Source: Sphagnum compactum (taxonomy: Eukaryota; Bryophyta; Sphagnopsida; Sphagnales). Taken from it: DNA of 64,000 bases. Shown here one piece after another: positions 22,780-34,620 of the stretch. Position numbers and translations under genes: made by a program. The stretch spans positions 1,426,001-1,490,000 of the forward strand of contig OZ234498.1 of the NCBI GenBank assembly GCA_965153455.1, in the 5' to 3' direction. Each line of letters begins with the position of its first letter. Within the stretch, counting starts at the first letter, position 1. The notes under the pieces are model-generated. The model saw nothing but the letters and a program-made list of their open reading frames with translations, did not search any database and was not told the DNA's origin.

Positions 22780-22932
22780 ACTTAGTTCCTTAACTTACCT
22801 ACCCACTATTCTACCTACCTACCTACCCACTTAAATAAATATTTGGCATAGGTAGGTAAATAGGTCCTATCTAGATAGGTGTTTTGCCTAGATGGGTAGG
22901 TAGGTATATAGGTAGGTTGGTACCTAGTTCAA
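22780..22932. repeat. TACC/GGTA simple-sequence block
   Basis: Runs of CTACCTACCTACC (22.79-22.83 kb) face runs of GGTAGGTAGGTA (22.84-22.92 kb), so the block is a degenerate palindrome of tetranucleotide repeats. A similar block occupies the same relative place in the element ending at 31777. Confidence 0.75.
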
Positions 22933-23373
22933 CTTACATACCCAAATATTTATTTAAATTTAATTTGGACAAATTTAATTTGGACAATTAATATGTCACG
23001 TGGCAAATTTCTATTGCGCCATGTGTCACAATCTAAACCATCCAAACATAAAATTAAACATTTTAAATTATTTCAAAATAATAATAAAATATTTTTAATT
23101 ATTGAAAGTTGGGACACATGGCAACACATAACTTGTTCCCATCGTTCATCAAAAAAGTCGCATCCTAGTTATAAACAACAATACGTATATGATCAATCAA
23201 AGCATGAAGGTGTATTTTGTTGACTTTTTCTTTCATTCAAAATTTGTTGTCGTTTGTGACTAGTGTCAATGTGACTTGTCCAATGTGACTATTAAGATTT
23301 TAGTTACAAATGTCGCTTGCAACTAAAAATTAGTTGTAGGGACTAGTTAGAAAATGGCCATTTTCTACTAGTG

Positions 23374-25050
23374 ACAAATACATTACATTTGTTTCCAGAA
23401 ATATATTCCAATTTCCAACTTTATAAAATGAAATGAAATAGTTTTTTTAATCTATTGCCTAAGTTCTATTTTAACATAATATGAAAAAATATTGTGAAAA
23501 TCTTCAAAAGTTTGAAGTGCAATACATTTAAATGCACATCCTTGGAAAATAGTACAATATGACACCCCAAAGGGCGTCACTATAGTGTGCTTTCACCCAA
23601 ATGGTCAAGGATTTGATTGTGTTCAAGAATATAAACCCTTCAATCTATAATCTACTATTAGGGATTTGAAAAGGGTGTGGATTATTCTAAATAGGCTAAA
23701 ATGTTGAAATATTGAGATTTCAAATCTAACATCTATGCTTATTAAATGAACCCTTATGAATTATTTCAAATATTAAGTTAATATTACCAACCATTTGATT
23801 GATAATAGAATTTTGTGTATTTTAAAATTTATTCAGTTTAAAATAATTTGTACAAGTGGGCCTTTGTGTCATTGGCCCAAGTGCAATAAACTTCAGCAGT
23901 GTTAAAAACACAATTTTCTAAAAAATGAACCCTAGTGAATTTATTTCAATTAAAGATATTCAAAACACAAAGTTCTAGAAAATGAACCCTAGGGAATTTT
24001 GAATCAAATATATTTTTTTTTCACTAATAACCAATGTTTTGATGTTTGGTTATGAACTTGCAAAGCACATGAGTCAACTAGAACTAGAACATGCTTCTCA
24101 AAATGATACTTACATGTATGGTATAGGTATAATTTCTAACTTGGGATGCTAATGGCAACCAAAAACTAAAGGATATTGAAATTAACAATGATTTTCTCTG
24201 TGTTTATTTTTAAAACTAATTGAGGATAGTGAATTCATTTGAATAATATCTTGCAACTAATGAGGTTCACAAATATAATCAAGTTTATATGTCAAAGCAA
24301 ATGTGGTTTCATTGATTCATTATCACATAGTTTTGGATGTGTGTGTAGTTAATTATTTCAAGTTAAGTATTAAAATTTGTAAAAGGTGTGTGAATGAGAC
24401 TTCACTTTCATAAGACATAAGGGGAGGTCACTTGAGCCTATTTAAGGGTTTGATTTTGGAATGTTGAGTATGGTACATGATAGTGTGTTGCATAATACAT
24501 TGTGATAAAATTTTGCTAGGATGTTTTTTAGTTTGTTTTGATTATTAGCGGAATAGGAAGTAATCAAAATATAGGCTAGCCATCAGGGAACCTTTCTAAT
24601 GAATACCTCTTACCTCCCCATTTATGTGTGTGAAGTGTGGAAATTTTGTGTGGGAAAATAAAGCAAGTGGTAGTGAAGTTATAAGGTTGTTGGGCTAATC
24701 CCATTCTTTCTATTGTAACTTAGTTGGCATAATGAAGAGAGCACTACCATTATACCATCATAGTCAATTTATTCTTTGTTTGTATATTTAGTAGAAACTT
24801 GTATTTTCGTTTATTGTGGTAATTGGCATCTAGTGGAAAAGGCGTAATATGCCCATAGATTTTCATATTTGTAATTTCAATATTGGGGGTAATTACCAAT
24901 GTTGGCAAGTTCCACTATTTGGTTGGTTTTAGTTTTGGTTTTTTGTCTAATTATTAGGTGGCACTTGGGTCATCATTTTAAATTTTTAAAAAATTGGAAC
25001 TAAAATCAAAACCAATAAATAGTGGAATTAACCTTCGGTTACAAGCAAAA
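23374..25050. other. AT-rich non-coding spacer with a fold-back
   Basis: No gene recognised. Sequence at ~23555-23620 (GGGCGTCACTATAGTGTGCTTTCACCC region) is the inverse of sequence left of the element at 12.42 and 20.07 kb, so imperfect inverted repeats also lie outside the CACTA-like termini. A second fold-back is at 24912-25030. Confidence 0.5.
24912..25030. repeat. Inverted repeat, ~31-bp arms
   Basis: TTCCACTATTTGGTTGGTTT near 24912 is complementary in order to AACCAATAAATAGTGGAATT ending near 25030, with four or five mismatches over about 31 bp and a ~55-nt loop. It lies just outside the next CACTA-like terminus at 25051. Confidence 0.6.
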
Positions 25051-25778
25051 CACTAGTAGAAAAATGGCGTTTTACGACTATCATATGTAATTGAAGTTCT
25101 TGTAGTTGATTTAGACAAGTTACAAATGACATGCAGTTGCATGTCACATAATGTACATGCAACAAATATATACATTATACTTATACAATTTCATCCACAC
25201 CTTATATGGTTTCATCCAGATGTAGTTGCCCTAATGCAATTGTCCTTACAATTACAATGCAATTAAAACTATAACATTTTTTTAATAATTATGATTATCC
25301 ATAATAAATAATTATTAATCATATTATATTATTATTACTTAGCTTTAATTAATATTTAATTAAGGCTAGTTATGTAACATATTACCATAATTAATCATAT
25401 TTTAATATTAAACCTAGTTTTGGTTAATATGTAACCTAGGTTAAATTATTTATAGGCTTTAATGTAATCTACTAATCATAGGCATAATAGCATAATTAAT
25501 ATTATAATGAAAATTTTAAAAAATTAATTAGTGAAGAAAACTATTATCAATATTAACAACTAGTAGTTATATGATAATATTGAATAACACAAACTATTCA
25601 TACTAATTAATTGATTTCCATTATATCACCAAAAGATGTAGCCCGTATGTTTTGAAATTTTTGTGTGTTCAAAATTTTATTAAAGTTTTCATTTTTTCTC
25701 TGAATTTACACTTAAAACAAGAAAATTATAAGTTTTCAAATGAAATTCCTTAATAAAAATGGTTTTATTTTCCAAGTT

Positions 25779-25782
<4 letters not shown>

Positions 25783-25827
<45 letters not shown>
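25783..25827. repeat. (AT)n microsatellite, about 22 units
   Basis: Uninterrupted AT dinucleotides inside the second CACTA-like element. Length is likely polymorphic. Confidence 0.9.
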
Positions 25828-25833
<6 letters not shown>

Positions 25834-27335
25834 AAAATATTACTAAATATTGAAATTTTATTAAATTTTATTTTTGAATTTGAATAAAATTCACCAAAAC
25901 CTTAAATCATTGATAAATATTGATAATGTGTAAAAAAAACAAATTGTATAGATATGTAGTTCATATTGTTAATTTAACCATTATTAATTTAGCCTTTTAA
26001 TTGATTTAGCCATGGTTAATTTAATCATTCAGTTAGTTTAACCATCATTATTTTAATTTCATAATTAATTTAACAATGATTAGTTTAAGATAGGTTTAAT
26101 CAATGTTTTGTTTTGGCTAGCCTAGGTTTAGCTTTAATTAACATGGGTTTAACCTCAATACTAAAGGTACAATATTATTATACGTAACTTAAGTAAACAT
26201 ATTGGGTATATTAATTTAGGTATTTATTAGAACTATGTCATTATTTTTACAACACATATCCATTTTGTACACATTTAGTTGCATGTCAATTGCACACACA
26301 ACTATAGTTATATGGTATTACATTTGTACTTGCAAATATGACTAATATAGTTGGAAATGATAGCTAGTTGCATATTGACTGGTTCCAAATCATAAGATTT
26401 TTACTAATGAAACCAACCACATTTTGCACCTTTTTTAAATATATATTTTTTTATTATATTTTTCCTAAGATTAGGGTTAGACATGTTATTAATTTTGAGG
26501 AAAATTTAAGGTTTGAGATAATAAAAACACCATTTATAAATATTAATTTGGGGGTGGGGTCAGAGGTGGCATTGGATAAATGCATGAACGAGTGGTTCAT
26601 TGTTTCCCAAACAAATAGTTCACAAAAGCCCATTCTACAATGTTAAATTAAAAAATTGATTTAGTATCATTACTTAAATGGTAATAAAGTCCATGTAGCA
26701 AAAGAAATAAATTCAATATTAGTGAAAGCCCAAGTAAACACCCAAAAGTGTAGGCTTTGTTGGAAAAAGTCCAAAACAAAAGGAAAACCAAAACTACTAG
26801 GGATTTATAAAAATAAACACCAATTTTGATCATCAAAAAGTCCAATATCATTTAATGGTTAAAGTTTTGAAGACAAGGTTTTCAAATATAAATTTTTTAA
26901 ATCATAACATATGACATGATACTTAATCACTTTAAATCATTCGGTTTAAAATTGTATGTCAAAATCATAATTTTATAAAATTCCAATCAATTGATCAATC
27001 CATTATTTTCAATTTCAAAAGTCCATAGCAAAAAGTGGGTGTATTCTTTCAAAAAAAAATTATGAAAATATTTTCATAATCAATTTGTTAATATAAATCC
27101 AAGTCCCAATTAACAAATTTACGAATATGTGTTTCGTTAGGAGACATTGAAATAAGATGGGTAGTACAAAAACCAAAGAAATGTCACAAAAGTGTCACCC
27201 ATTCATGCATCTACCCCATTAGGCATGCAATTGTTTCTTCTTTAACATGTCTCAAGTATGTAATCTTCTTCATTTTTTAAAATTCTTAGGTCTAGGCAAG
27301 TAATTGATATAGATATTCACACGGGACCAATATAA

Positions 27336-27640
27336 TGCTAGAGACTAGAAAAAATCTAGTTTTGAGTTCTTTGCAAGTAGGTAAAATTGGATAGAACCAA
27401 ATCTAGTTTGGAGTTGGATTCATCTTGGGATTTTTTTTTAAATTTTGAGAATTGGGGGTCTTGAAATGTGAAGAAATGGGGTCAAAATCAAACTATAAAA
27501 TTTTTAACAATCCTTGACGAGGGATTGAAGGTTCTTTCCTAGAAAAAACTTAAGATTTTGGAATTAGGATCACATGTTCTCTTGAAAAGTAAATATTACC
27601 AACATTAGTATTACCACCCACTAACAAAAGTGGTAAAAGG
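27336..27640 (+). repeat. Dispersed repeat shared with 15640-15955
   Basis: Second member of the repeat described at 15640, ending ATTACCACCCACTA then GTGGTAAAAGG. Here it is nested inside the second CACTA-like element. Confidence 0.6.
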
Positions 27641-30600
27641 GAGTTTCTTTATGTGAAATTTGCTAGTGTAGATTACATTTTGCTTAATTCCTATTGCATT
27701 AACTTTTGTTTTCTTGACTTTCTATCACTAATGAGGTAATGACAAATTATCATGTCCTTCAAAGAAACTCTTTCCAACATTTGCAAAAATGGGAGGAATC
27801 ATGTAGAGCTTTCTCTACCAAAAGTGTTGTCATGGACTTGCCCATGATGACCACTACAATGCATCCTAATTTGGTTTTGTCATTGCAACTTGATGTTTCT
27901 AGCTACATACTATGTTCAAGCTCAATAAAAGGAGCCAAATGGCATAAAGTTAAAAGTCATTTCAAAGGATTGCACTTGACATGTGGGATTCATATGTTGG
28001 TATTATATCCCATTTTTTCATTTTTGATATCAAGTTTACAATGATGTGTTAGATATAAATAAATTTTTATTACATCTTGGTCATGTATCATGTATTTTTG
28101 CATCCATGATTATTGCTATATGAAAATGAATAATTTTGAATACACATCCTCAAATTTCATAATTTTGGAGGCCAAAATCATGCTTGCGCCAAAAGTGATA
28201 AAATGCATTGTAAACATGAATTTCATTAACTTCAATTCATTTTATTTTTGTCAATATTTAGATCCTCTTCGAATTTGAAAAGGAATGGTGCACATTTGAT
28301 ATGAGTAAAGACATTTGAAGGGGAAAAATACCATGGTTCACAATAGGGTTTTGGAATGCTTTAAACGTGCACAAGTACTTTTGAAACATCATCCATTTCC
28401 ATGAAATTTTGATCATTGAAAGTTTGCAAGTAATGAAGTTGACTTTAAGAAAATTTGACAAACCAAATTATTATGTTCCCTTGGTGATTGCTCATGATAT
28501 TGGGATATACTATTTAACATTGTCCACACTTCTTGTGGCTACTTTGATTGTGTTTACATTCTATTATTGGGTTCAACATGGGAAAACACACCAATGATAG
28601 ATATTTGTTGTGACTTTGGAAATTATCCATAAAATAGAAGTTATTATATCACTCTTACAAGTATAAGTAACATCTCAATGATAATTAAGAGGAAGTTTTT
28701 AATCTTATTGCACAATATTAAACAACCACATGTTGTAATATGTATTTAAATACATTTTTAGAGATGCAAGCGCAAGAAAGTACTTTCCCATTTTTGCAAA
28801 ACAAGGTTACAAGTATATGAAAGTCATATGTAGGACTTTGATTGAGTTTTTGATACTTTCAAGTGATGGAGGCCTACAATGTATTAATAGGTTTTCAACT
28901 TTTTCATATTATACATAATCTATAAAAGTTCAAATGTAAATATATATTTGAAATCATTAGCTAGTTTAAAATATAGTTTTCATCCATAATTCATGTATTT
29001 AAAATCCCTCACACTTTATGTGTAACTTACCATAAACTCAATGGAAGGCCCCATGGTTTCATAATGAAACCTTGAAGAGATTTTGAATAGGTTATTTTAT
29101 GTTTATCTTTCAACTATGACTACGACTATCATTTGGAAATAACTTCTGGTATACTTTACCATGCTTATGTTCTATGTCTTTTGACAATATCAACAACTAT
29201 TGATTCCTTGTGTCCACACTAGCTTGTGAAAGGGATATTTGACAAATTGTGTCCATTCCCATAATTAAACATACCAACCAATCCATCCCTTGAAATGTGC
29301 ATACCATCTTTTGTTTAATATATGTATAATTGTTGATGTACCATCATAATCAACAAAATGCCACAACATGTGGTTAACAAAGGGTACACACACAATTACC
29401 CCCACTGTCAAAATAATAATCAACAAAAAGAGCAAGAATTGATGGTTTGCCACAAAAGGTTTTAATGGTTTTTGCATCCAAAACCTAAATTTTGATAAAA
29501 CCATAAGGTTCATTGTAGATTTTCAATGAGAAGGACATAAATCAACCTAAGTAGCAATTACATATCCACATTGGAAAAAAAATCCCATTTATAATAACTA
29601 TAAAATAAATGTGTACTTGTTACAAAACAAATTGAATTTATTGGTTTACATTAAGGTTTGAATGTAGTTATAAGTTGTTGCAACTAGGTTGCAATTAGGT
29701 TGAGAATAGAAAGTTTATCCCATATCCTTTGTCTCCCTTTCACTTTTTTAAACTACATAATTAGGTGTTTTAAAAACATTCAAAAAACACAAGAAATTTC
29801 TTTTCAAAAATGTGACTTAAGATGAACCCATTGAATAGGGTTGACTTTAAAGTTAAACCCAAAATATAACATATGATTATCCACTGTCTGTGACCCACAT
29901 TCTTGGAAGTGCTAGGTTTTTGGCTTTGGTTAAGCCCTTAGATGACATATGTCCCATATCCAAGTGCTCAGTTTGGGCCACTTCCTACTTGCTTCTTAAG
30001 GTTGCTTTCCCAACTAGTTTTTGTTCCCTTGTCAATGACATTATATTATGAAAAATCATGTGCATCAGCACTACACTGCCTTACAACTAAAGTTTTGAAA
30101 TAACTAATATAAAAATACACTCCAACTAAAGTATGGAAGTATGAGCAATTAATAAATAAAATGCCACATTAAAAAATTAGGGAGTTCTATTGTCGTTGCG
30201 ATTTAGTTTCAAATGGAACACATATATGGTGTAATGTACACATTGTATATATAAACATAATCAATCATGTTTGATTTTTTGGCAAATTGCATTTTAGTTG
30301 CATGTGACAACTACATTACAATTGGTGTAAATGTAACACTTATTCAACAACTACATTGTAGTTAATGTATGATGTCAACACATACAATCATGCCACATGT
30401 ACACATTTCCATCACCCATTGAATATGACACTTGTAATTAATTGTCAATTATGATTCTCATTCATATAATTATTTTTGCCACTATGTTGGGAGTATGTTA
30501 ACACCATATAAGTATTATGTTTTCATTATTTTGTGACTATTGTTCAACTGTTAATAAGTTAATAACCAAAAAATTCAGGTTTATTCTTTCATATTTAATA

Positions 30601-31189
30601 ATGTTTTTTTAATAACTTATTAGTTATTACATGTTAATTAGTATCTAATAGTTAATTAAAATTAATCAATGAATCAATTCAAATATTTAGTTTGTTAATT
30701 GAGTCAAGTAATTACTTTATAAATAATTAAGTACCTATCTAATTTTTTGAACTAGATTAATTAATCCAAATATTTAGTTCAAATAATTTATTATTTGATA
30801 TTCAAATACTTAATAATGATTTTTTTACATTCACATAATAGATTATTAGTTATTTAAATTTAGATAATTAATTATTGATAATTAATTCACATATATAATT
30901 ATTTTATTATTAAATGTCTAATTGTACAATTTACAAAAACATTAAAACATAACGAATGTGGGAAAATCGTTTTTGAGTTGCAACCTAATTTGCAACTAAA
31001 ATATTTAGTCCATATGTTTTGTCCTTGAATCTCATTTCACAAACTATATAAAGAATGTGTCTTTTATTATGTGTCAATTTGGAATGAATTCAAAAAAACT
31101 TAATCATAAACAAAAAATATAAAATAAAATAAAAACATTTACATGGTTATGTTTTAGCTCATCTACCCTTCTATTTTCCTATTTAATTG

Positions 31190-31320
31190 CTTACCTAGGT
31201 GGTATGTATGTATGTAGTGTAGGTAGATTCATCCTACCTACATGTGTAAATAGGTAGATATGTAGCCTAAATATGTAGGTATGTCATACCTACTTACCTA
31301 CCTACCTACCTATGTTTATG
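31190..31320. repeat. TACC/GGTA simple-sequence block, second element
   Basis: GTATGTATGTAG and GTAGGTAG-type runs are followed by CTTACCTACCTACCTACC. Its place relative to the right terminus (about 460 bp before 31777) corresponds to the block at 22.8-22.93 kb. Confidence 0.75.
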
Positions 31321-31777
31321 TATTGACCTATTTAGTTACTTAAATACATTTTTAAAACATTTTATTCAAATTTCAATCAATATGCCATGTGGCAATTTTG
31401 ATTATGCTGCATGTCATAATCTAAAACCATGTAATATGACATAATGGATGGTGAAGATCAATATTTCAAAAGAAAATAATTTTCATCTAAAAATCCCCAT
31501 AATGCCACGTGTTAGATTTTGATGGTTCAATGAAAAATGATGTTAGCATGACATTATTAAAGTAGTTTCAAACTAGTTGCATTAAAGTTGCACAACAATT
31601 GTTCTTACATAGTTGTAACTAAGTTACACAAGTTGGATATGGATACAATGTCACATACGGTGAATTGCATATGTTGCAACTCATGTAATTTGTTTAATAA
31701 CACTGACCCCTATAGAGTTACAATTTAGTTACAAATGAGTTGCAAAAAGTTGCAAATTGCCCCATTTTTTCATAGTG

Positions 31778-32654
31778 TTAAGATCCTAAGCATCCCCTTT
31801 GGCTCTAGTTCATTTTCTTCATCATTTTTGTAGGAGGCTTTGGATGAGGATGTTTACCATGTCATTGCACTTTCAAAATTAAGGGATGTTTAGGTAACAT
31901 TTGGAATTTTCTTTTGGTGTTGTGCTTAGAAAGATATTTTCGACCTTCCTATTTTCTCCACTTCTTCCTTACTCTTTTGGGTTTTTGATGCCAACTCATT
32001 ACTTTCAATTTGACCATGTTGAGAGTTTTTAAGAAGCTTTTGGGCATGGATTTTTAAAAGTGACCTCAAGCTCCCCTAGTATGTTTGCATGTTTGATCCC
32101 CATTTTTAATGGAGGGCTAGGTTTCATTTTTACTAAGGGCATTACTTCAACGATCTATCTAAGGAGTTGGGCTCTAGGTGCTTTCGTCATAGTCTTTAGG
32201 TTCTTATTGGATTTTTTTGTTATTATTGGAAGTGATAGGATGAATAATTTGGGTTCACTATCCTCCATAACCACTTGAGGTTGGCACATGAACTTCTTCC
32301 CCTAATGGCTGCAACATGTGTAGCCCCATTTGAACATTTGGCAGAGAAAAGAGCAAATTGATTTCAGGAGAATATTTCAAAAAGATTACATGGCCACTTA
32401 TTTTCTAACATCATTTTTGATTTGCCTTCTCATTCGCATTGGATGCATTTGAAACCTTATGCAAGCTCAAGTGTGGGTGCATGGTTGTTTGTCTGCTTAG
32501 TTATCTTTTTTTCTAATTGGTTTCAAACATTTTTTTCATTACATTATGCACTCAATTGGGCTTCCCCCATCCTTTAGCCCTTGGTTAATCACACTGCATT
32601 TGTGGCCAACTTTGGAACCTTATGGGGATCCATATTCTTTGTTATGCCCATGGT
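31778..32654. other. Spacer, no gene recognised
   Basis: Sequence becomes richer in GC and in long open patches, including a 72-codon frame at 32060-32278. No domain is identifiable. It may be the 5' part of the decayed coding sequence that follows. Confidence 0.4.
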
Positions 32655-33130
32655 GGGGAAAAGACAACTTCCCATGATGTTATGTGGGATGCTTATGCGT
32701 GTATCATGAAGGATGCGAGATTTCATGTTTTACGTGAGTAGATCCATATTGTGCCTTATCCTATAGTCTTTGTGTCGACATGTTGACATTTTGATTTTGA
32801 TGGATGGTGTTTGGATGTTCACTGATGTCATCATCACTAACCCCACTCGAGTACATTTGATTTCATAAGTAGTTTTATCTTGTGAGATTGTCGCAACAAC
32901 TGTGGCTTAGGCTACTTGGATGACCTTTATCGTGATTAATACTCAAAGGACATGTTTCTCCTTCTAGCCATAAAGGTCTTTGGATGTTTGCATCAAAAGG
33001 TCAATGATATTTCTTTTCAATGTGCTAACATGGTGTGGAAAGCGAAAGGACACTTGAGGTCCTCCTCTTTCAATTCTGTGTTCATTTTACAAGCAAAGGG
33101 TGTTGGCGGTGTTGCAATGAGTGCAAGTGA
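32655..33130 (+). pseudogene. Decayed coding sequence, possibly a nuclease-like part of a retroelement
   Basis: Three frames in order give coherent protein pieces: DAYACIMKDARFHVLRE, then HVDILILMDGVWMFTDVIIT with NPTRVHLIS, then DMFLLLAIKVFGCLHQKVND with CANMVWKAKG. From memory, similar strings occur in many plant genomes in repetitive reverse-transcriptase-associated sequences. The order VDI...DG...TDVIITNPT resembles the D...(D/E)xV core of PDDEXK-type nucleases. Stops and frameshifts separate the pieces, so it is inactive. The family identity is inference. Confidence 0.45.
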
Positions 33131-33414
33131 TCTATGTCAAAGCGTGTTGTTATTGTAAATGAGGGTCCTTCTAAACTAAACATTCTTTCAAATGTTCGTC
33201 CCCTTTCCTTATCTAATGTGCTTCTCATGACTAAGGGGGGTTCCGAGTACTTGATTTGTTCCCGTTCCCCTTGTAATCCACCCTTCTTGGAGGATTTTTT
33301 GCTTGCCACGACTTCGGTTGTTCCATCTTGCACCTTTTCTCCCCCTTTCTTGGGTGCATTGTGTTTTATTGATGATTGGCAAATGTTCACCAACACTAGA
33401 AGGAAAGCAAGCCA

Positions 33415-33690
33415 TCCAAAAGATAAGGAAAGTTCAAAAAGAAAACTTCCCAGTGCTTTACCCTTCCATAGTTCCTAACCGGTTTTGGTGTTGAATTCAA
33501 GTTTTCCTGGGTGGGACATGCCATGATGATATACTAGTTCCATTTTTAAATCTGCCAGTTCCACTTGTGATATGAGTCCATGGTGGGGAACATGAATTCA
33601 ATACTCTAGACTAGCCTTTAATGGAACCCATTACCATCGGACATAACAACATCTTGCTGAATGGGCTTTGAAGTGTTCCTACCGAAAACA
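33415..33690 (+). repeat. Dispersed repeat shared with 7855-8113
   Basis: Second copy of the repeat described at 7855. It contains the KIRKVQKENFPVLYPSIVP frame and lacks the hairpin that precedes the 7.8-kb copy. It lies downstream of the decayed nuclease-like sequence, so it may be the 3' part of the same element. Confidence 0.6.
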
Positions 33691-34053
33691 AGAATTATTA
33701 CTGAGCTCCTTCCATAGTATGTAGTGACCTATAAGAATTCCCTAATGTAGTTGGAGGGTGCCTTAAATATGTCATCTTCCCTGTTGACACTGAATGCCAT
33801 CTCACATTTCTGGGTGGGCTCTTACATTTTTGGAAAGGCTTTCTGATTTTTCTTTCATGTGATGAGTTGGAGCTGATATGGTTATTACACATCATAAGGC
33901 CATGGGAAGGGTGTGTTACCAGAATGTGACATTGCCCTCGTTTGCCTGCCTCAGGTGAGCATCTTATTCTGGTAACACCCCCCTCCACAGGCTGTACCCA
34001 ACACATGGGTCTTTTCTGTATTCTCTGTACTTGGCCACGGGGCCAGCACCCAA

Positions 34054-34620
34054 ATGTCATTTTGTCCCGAGACTCCCAAATTGGAGTCCCAAAATTCTCG
34101 AAATTAGGACTTCCACAACTTTGGAGGCCCATAACTCTTTTTGGATACCTTTGATTGAGGTGAGGTCTAGAGTAAAGTTGTACCCTTTGTTGAGAGCTTT
34201 TCAACGATATGTGGCAAGCCACTTGAACGCAAGTAAATTAGGGTGCTTCCCGACTTTTAGTGGTCGGGAGTCAAATTGGCAATTTGACTCTTGGCCTTTC
34301 TTTTGGCCATAACTTGTGTTTCAAGCACCCAAATGGGTCATGTGAGCTCATTTAAAACATCTATGTTCCAAGAGCTTTCCAATGGTATAAAAAAGTCTTC
34401 AATCCAATGAGTTTTGACCTCTGCAATTTCTCTCTGAAGATTTGGAAGTCCATCGGGAGTCCAACTCCCAAAGTGGGAGCTCACTTGGGAGTGTGAAGGT
34501 TCATTCCCTCACACTCTCCTACACTTTGGGAGCATGAAATGTGATTCCCAGGCTTCACTCTTGGCCCGCACCCTTGCAAGCCTTTGCCTTGGTCGCAAGC
34601 CCAAGGTTAGGGTTGCGACA
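34054..34620 (+). mobile_element. LTR fragment (same family as 58665-59498)
   Basis: Aligns with the reverse complement of 58665-59131. Shared features are the GAGACTCCCAA and GGAGTCCC words, CACAACTTTG, TTTTGGCCATAACTTGTG, GAGCTTTCCAA and a 3' end GGGTTGCGACA. It ends in CA at 34620, as LTRs do. The left end is not resolved; sequence back to ~33700 does not align clearly. The GTGTGAAGG...CCCTCACAC hairpin near 34491-34524 has a counterpart in the other copy. It is probably a Ty3/gypsy-type LTR, but the superfamily is inferred. Confidence 0.55.

Larger units (their letters stand above)
20650..23373. mobile_element. Non-autonomous CACTA-like element, both ends present (copy B)
   Basis: The left terminus CATTAGTAGAAATTGGCC at 20650 (CACTAG in copy A) is the inverse of the right terminus GGCCATTTTCTACTAGTG ending at 23373. 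Subterminal regions hold many short direct and inverted TTGCAACTA-type repeats. Toward the right end come a fold-back (22.5-22.66 kb), GTATATAAACAAGG, a TACC/GGTA block (22.8-22.93 kb) and a CACGTGGC-containing segment before the terminus. No transposase is recognised. The 3-bp flanks (CAA left, ACA right) do not match, so the target duplication is unconfirmed. Confidence 0.65.
25051..31777. mobile_element. Second CACTA-like element (6.7 kb)
   Basis: The left terminus CACTAGTAGAAAAATGGCG at 25051 is the inverse of the right terminus CCCCATTTTTTCATAGTG ending at 31777. Right-end architecture matches the element ending at 23373. It has ATCCCATATG-type segments, a TATATAAA region, a TACC/GGTA block (31.2-31.31 kb), then CATGTGGCAATTTTGATTAT and AATCTAAAACCAT, homologous to 22985-23045. 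Many TTGCAACT-type subterminal repeats lie inside both ends. Short open frames near 27739-28600 have no recognisable transposase. A nested repeat lies at 27336-27640. It is probably non-autonomous. Confidence 0.55.

Noticed and set aside
22780-22932. CRISPR-like or other functional array from regularly spaced TACC runs
   Set aside because: It is a tetranucleotide simple repeat without spacers, and the genome is a plant's.
12795-23373. One 10.6-kb CACTA-like element from 12795 to 23373
   Set aside because: A second left terminus at 20650 within the duplicated segment gives a simpler 2.7-kb element; the first terminus belongs to truncated copy A.
27739-28597. Open frames inside the 25-32 kb element as a possible transposase or captured gene
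   Set aside because: No CACTA transposase motif or host-protein similarity recognised; a short stretch resembles 17.1 kb DNA, so repeat debris is more likely.
33698-34222. 174-codon open frame on the minus strand
   Set aside because: It is antisense to sequence that matches the LTR family, and the translation shows no domain; length alone is not enough.
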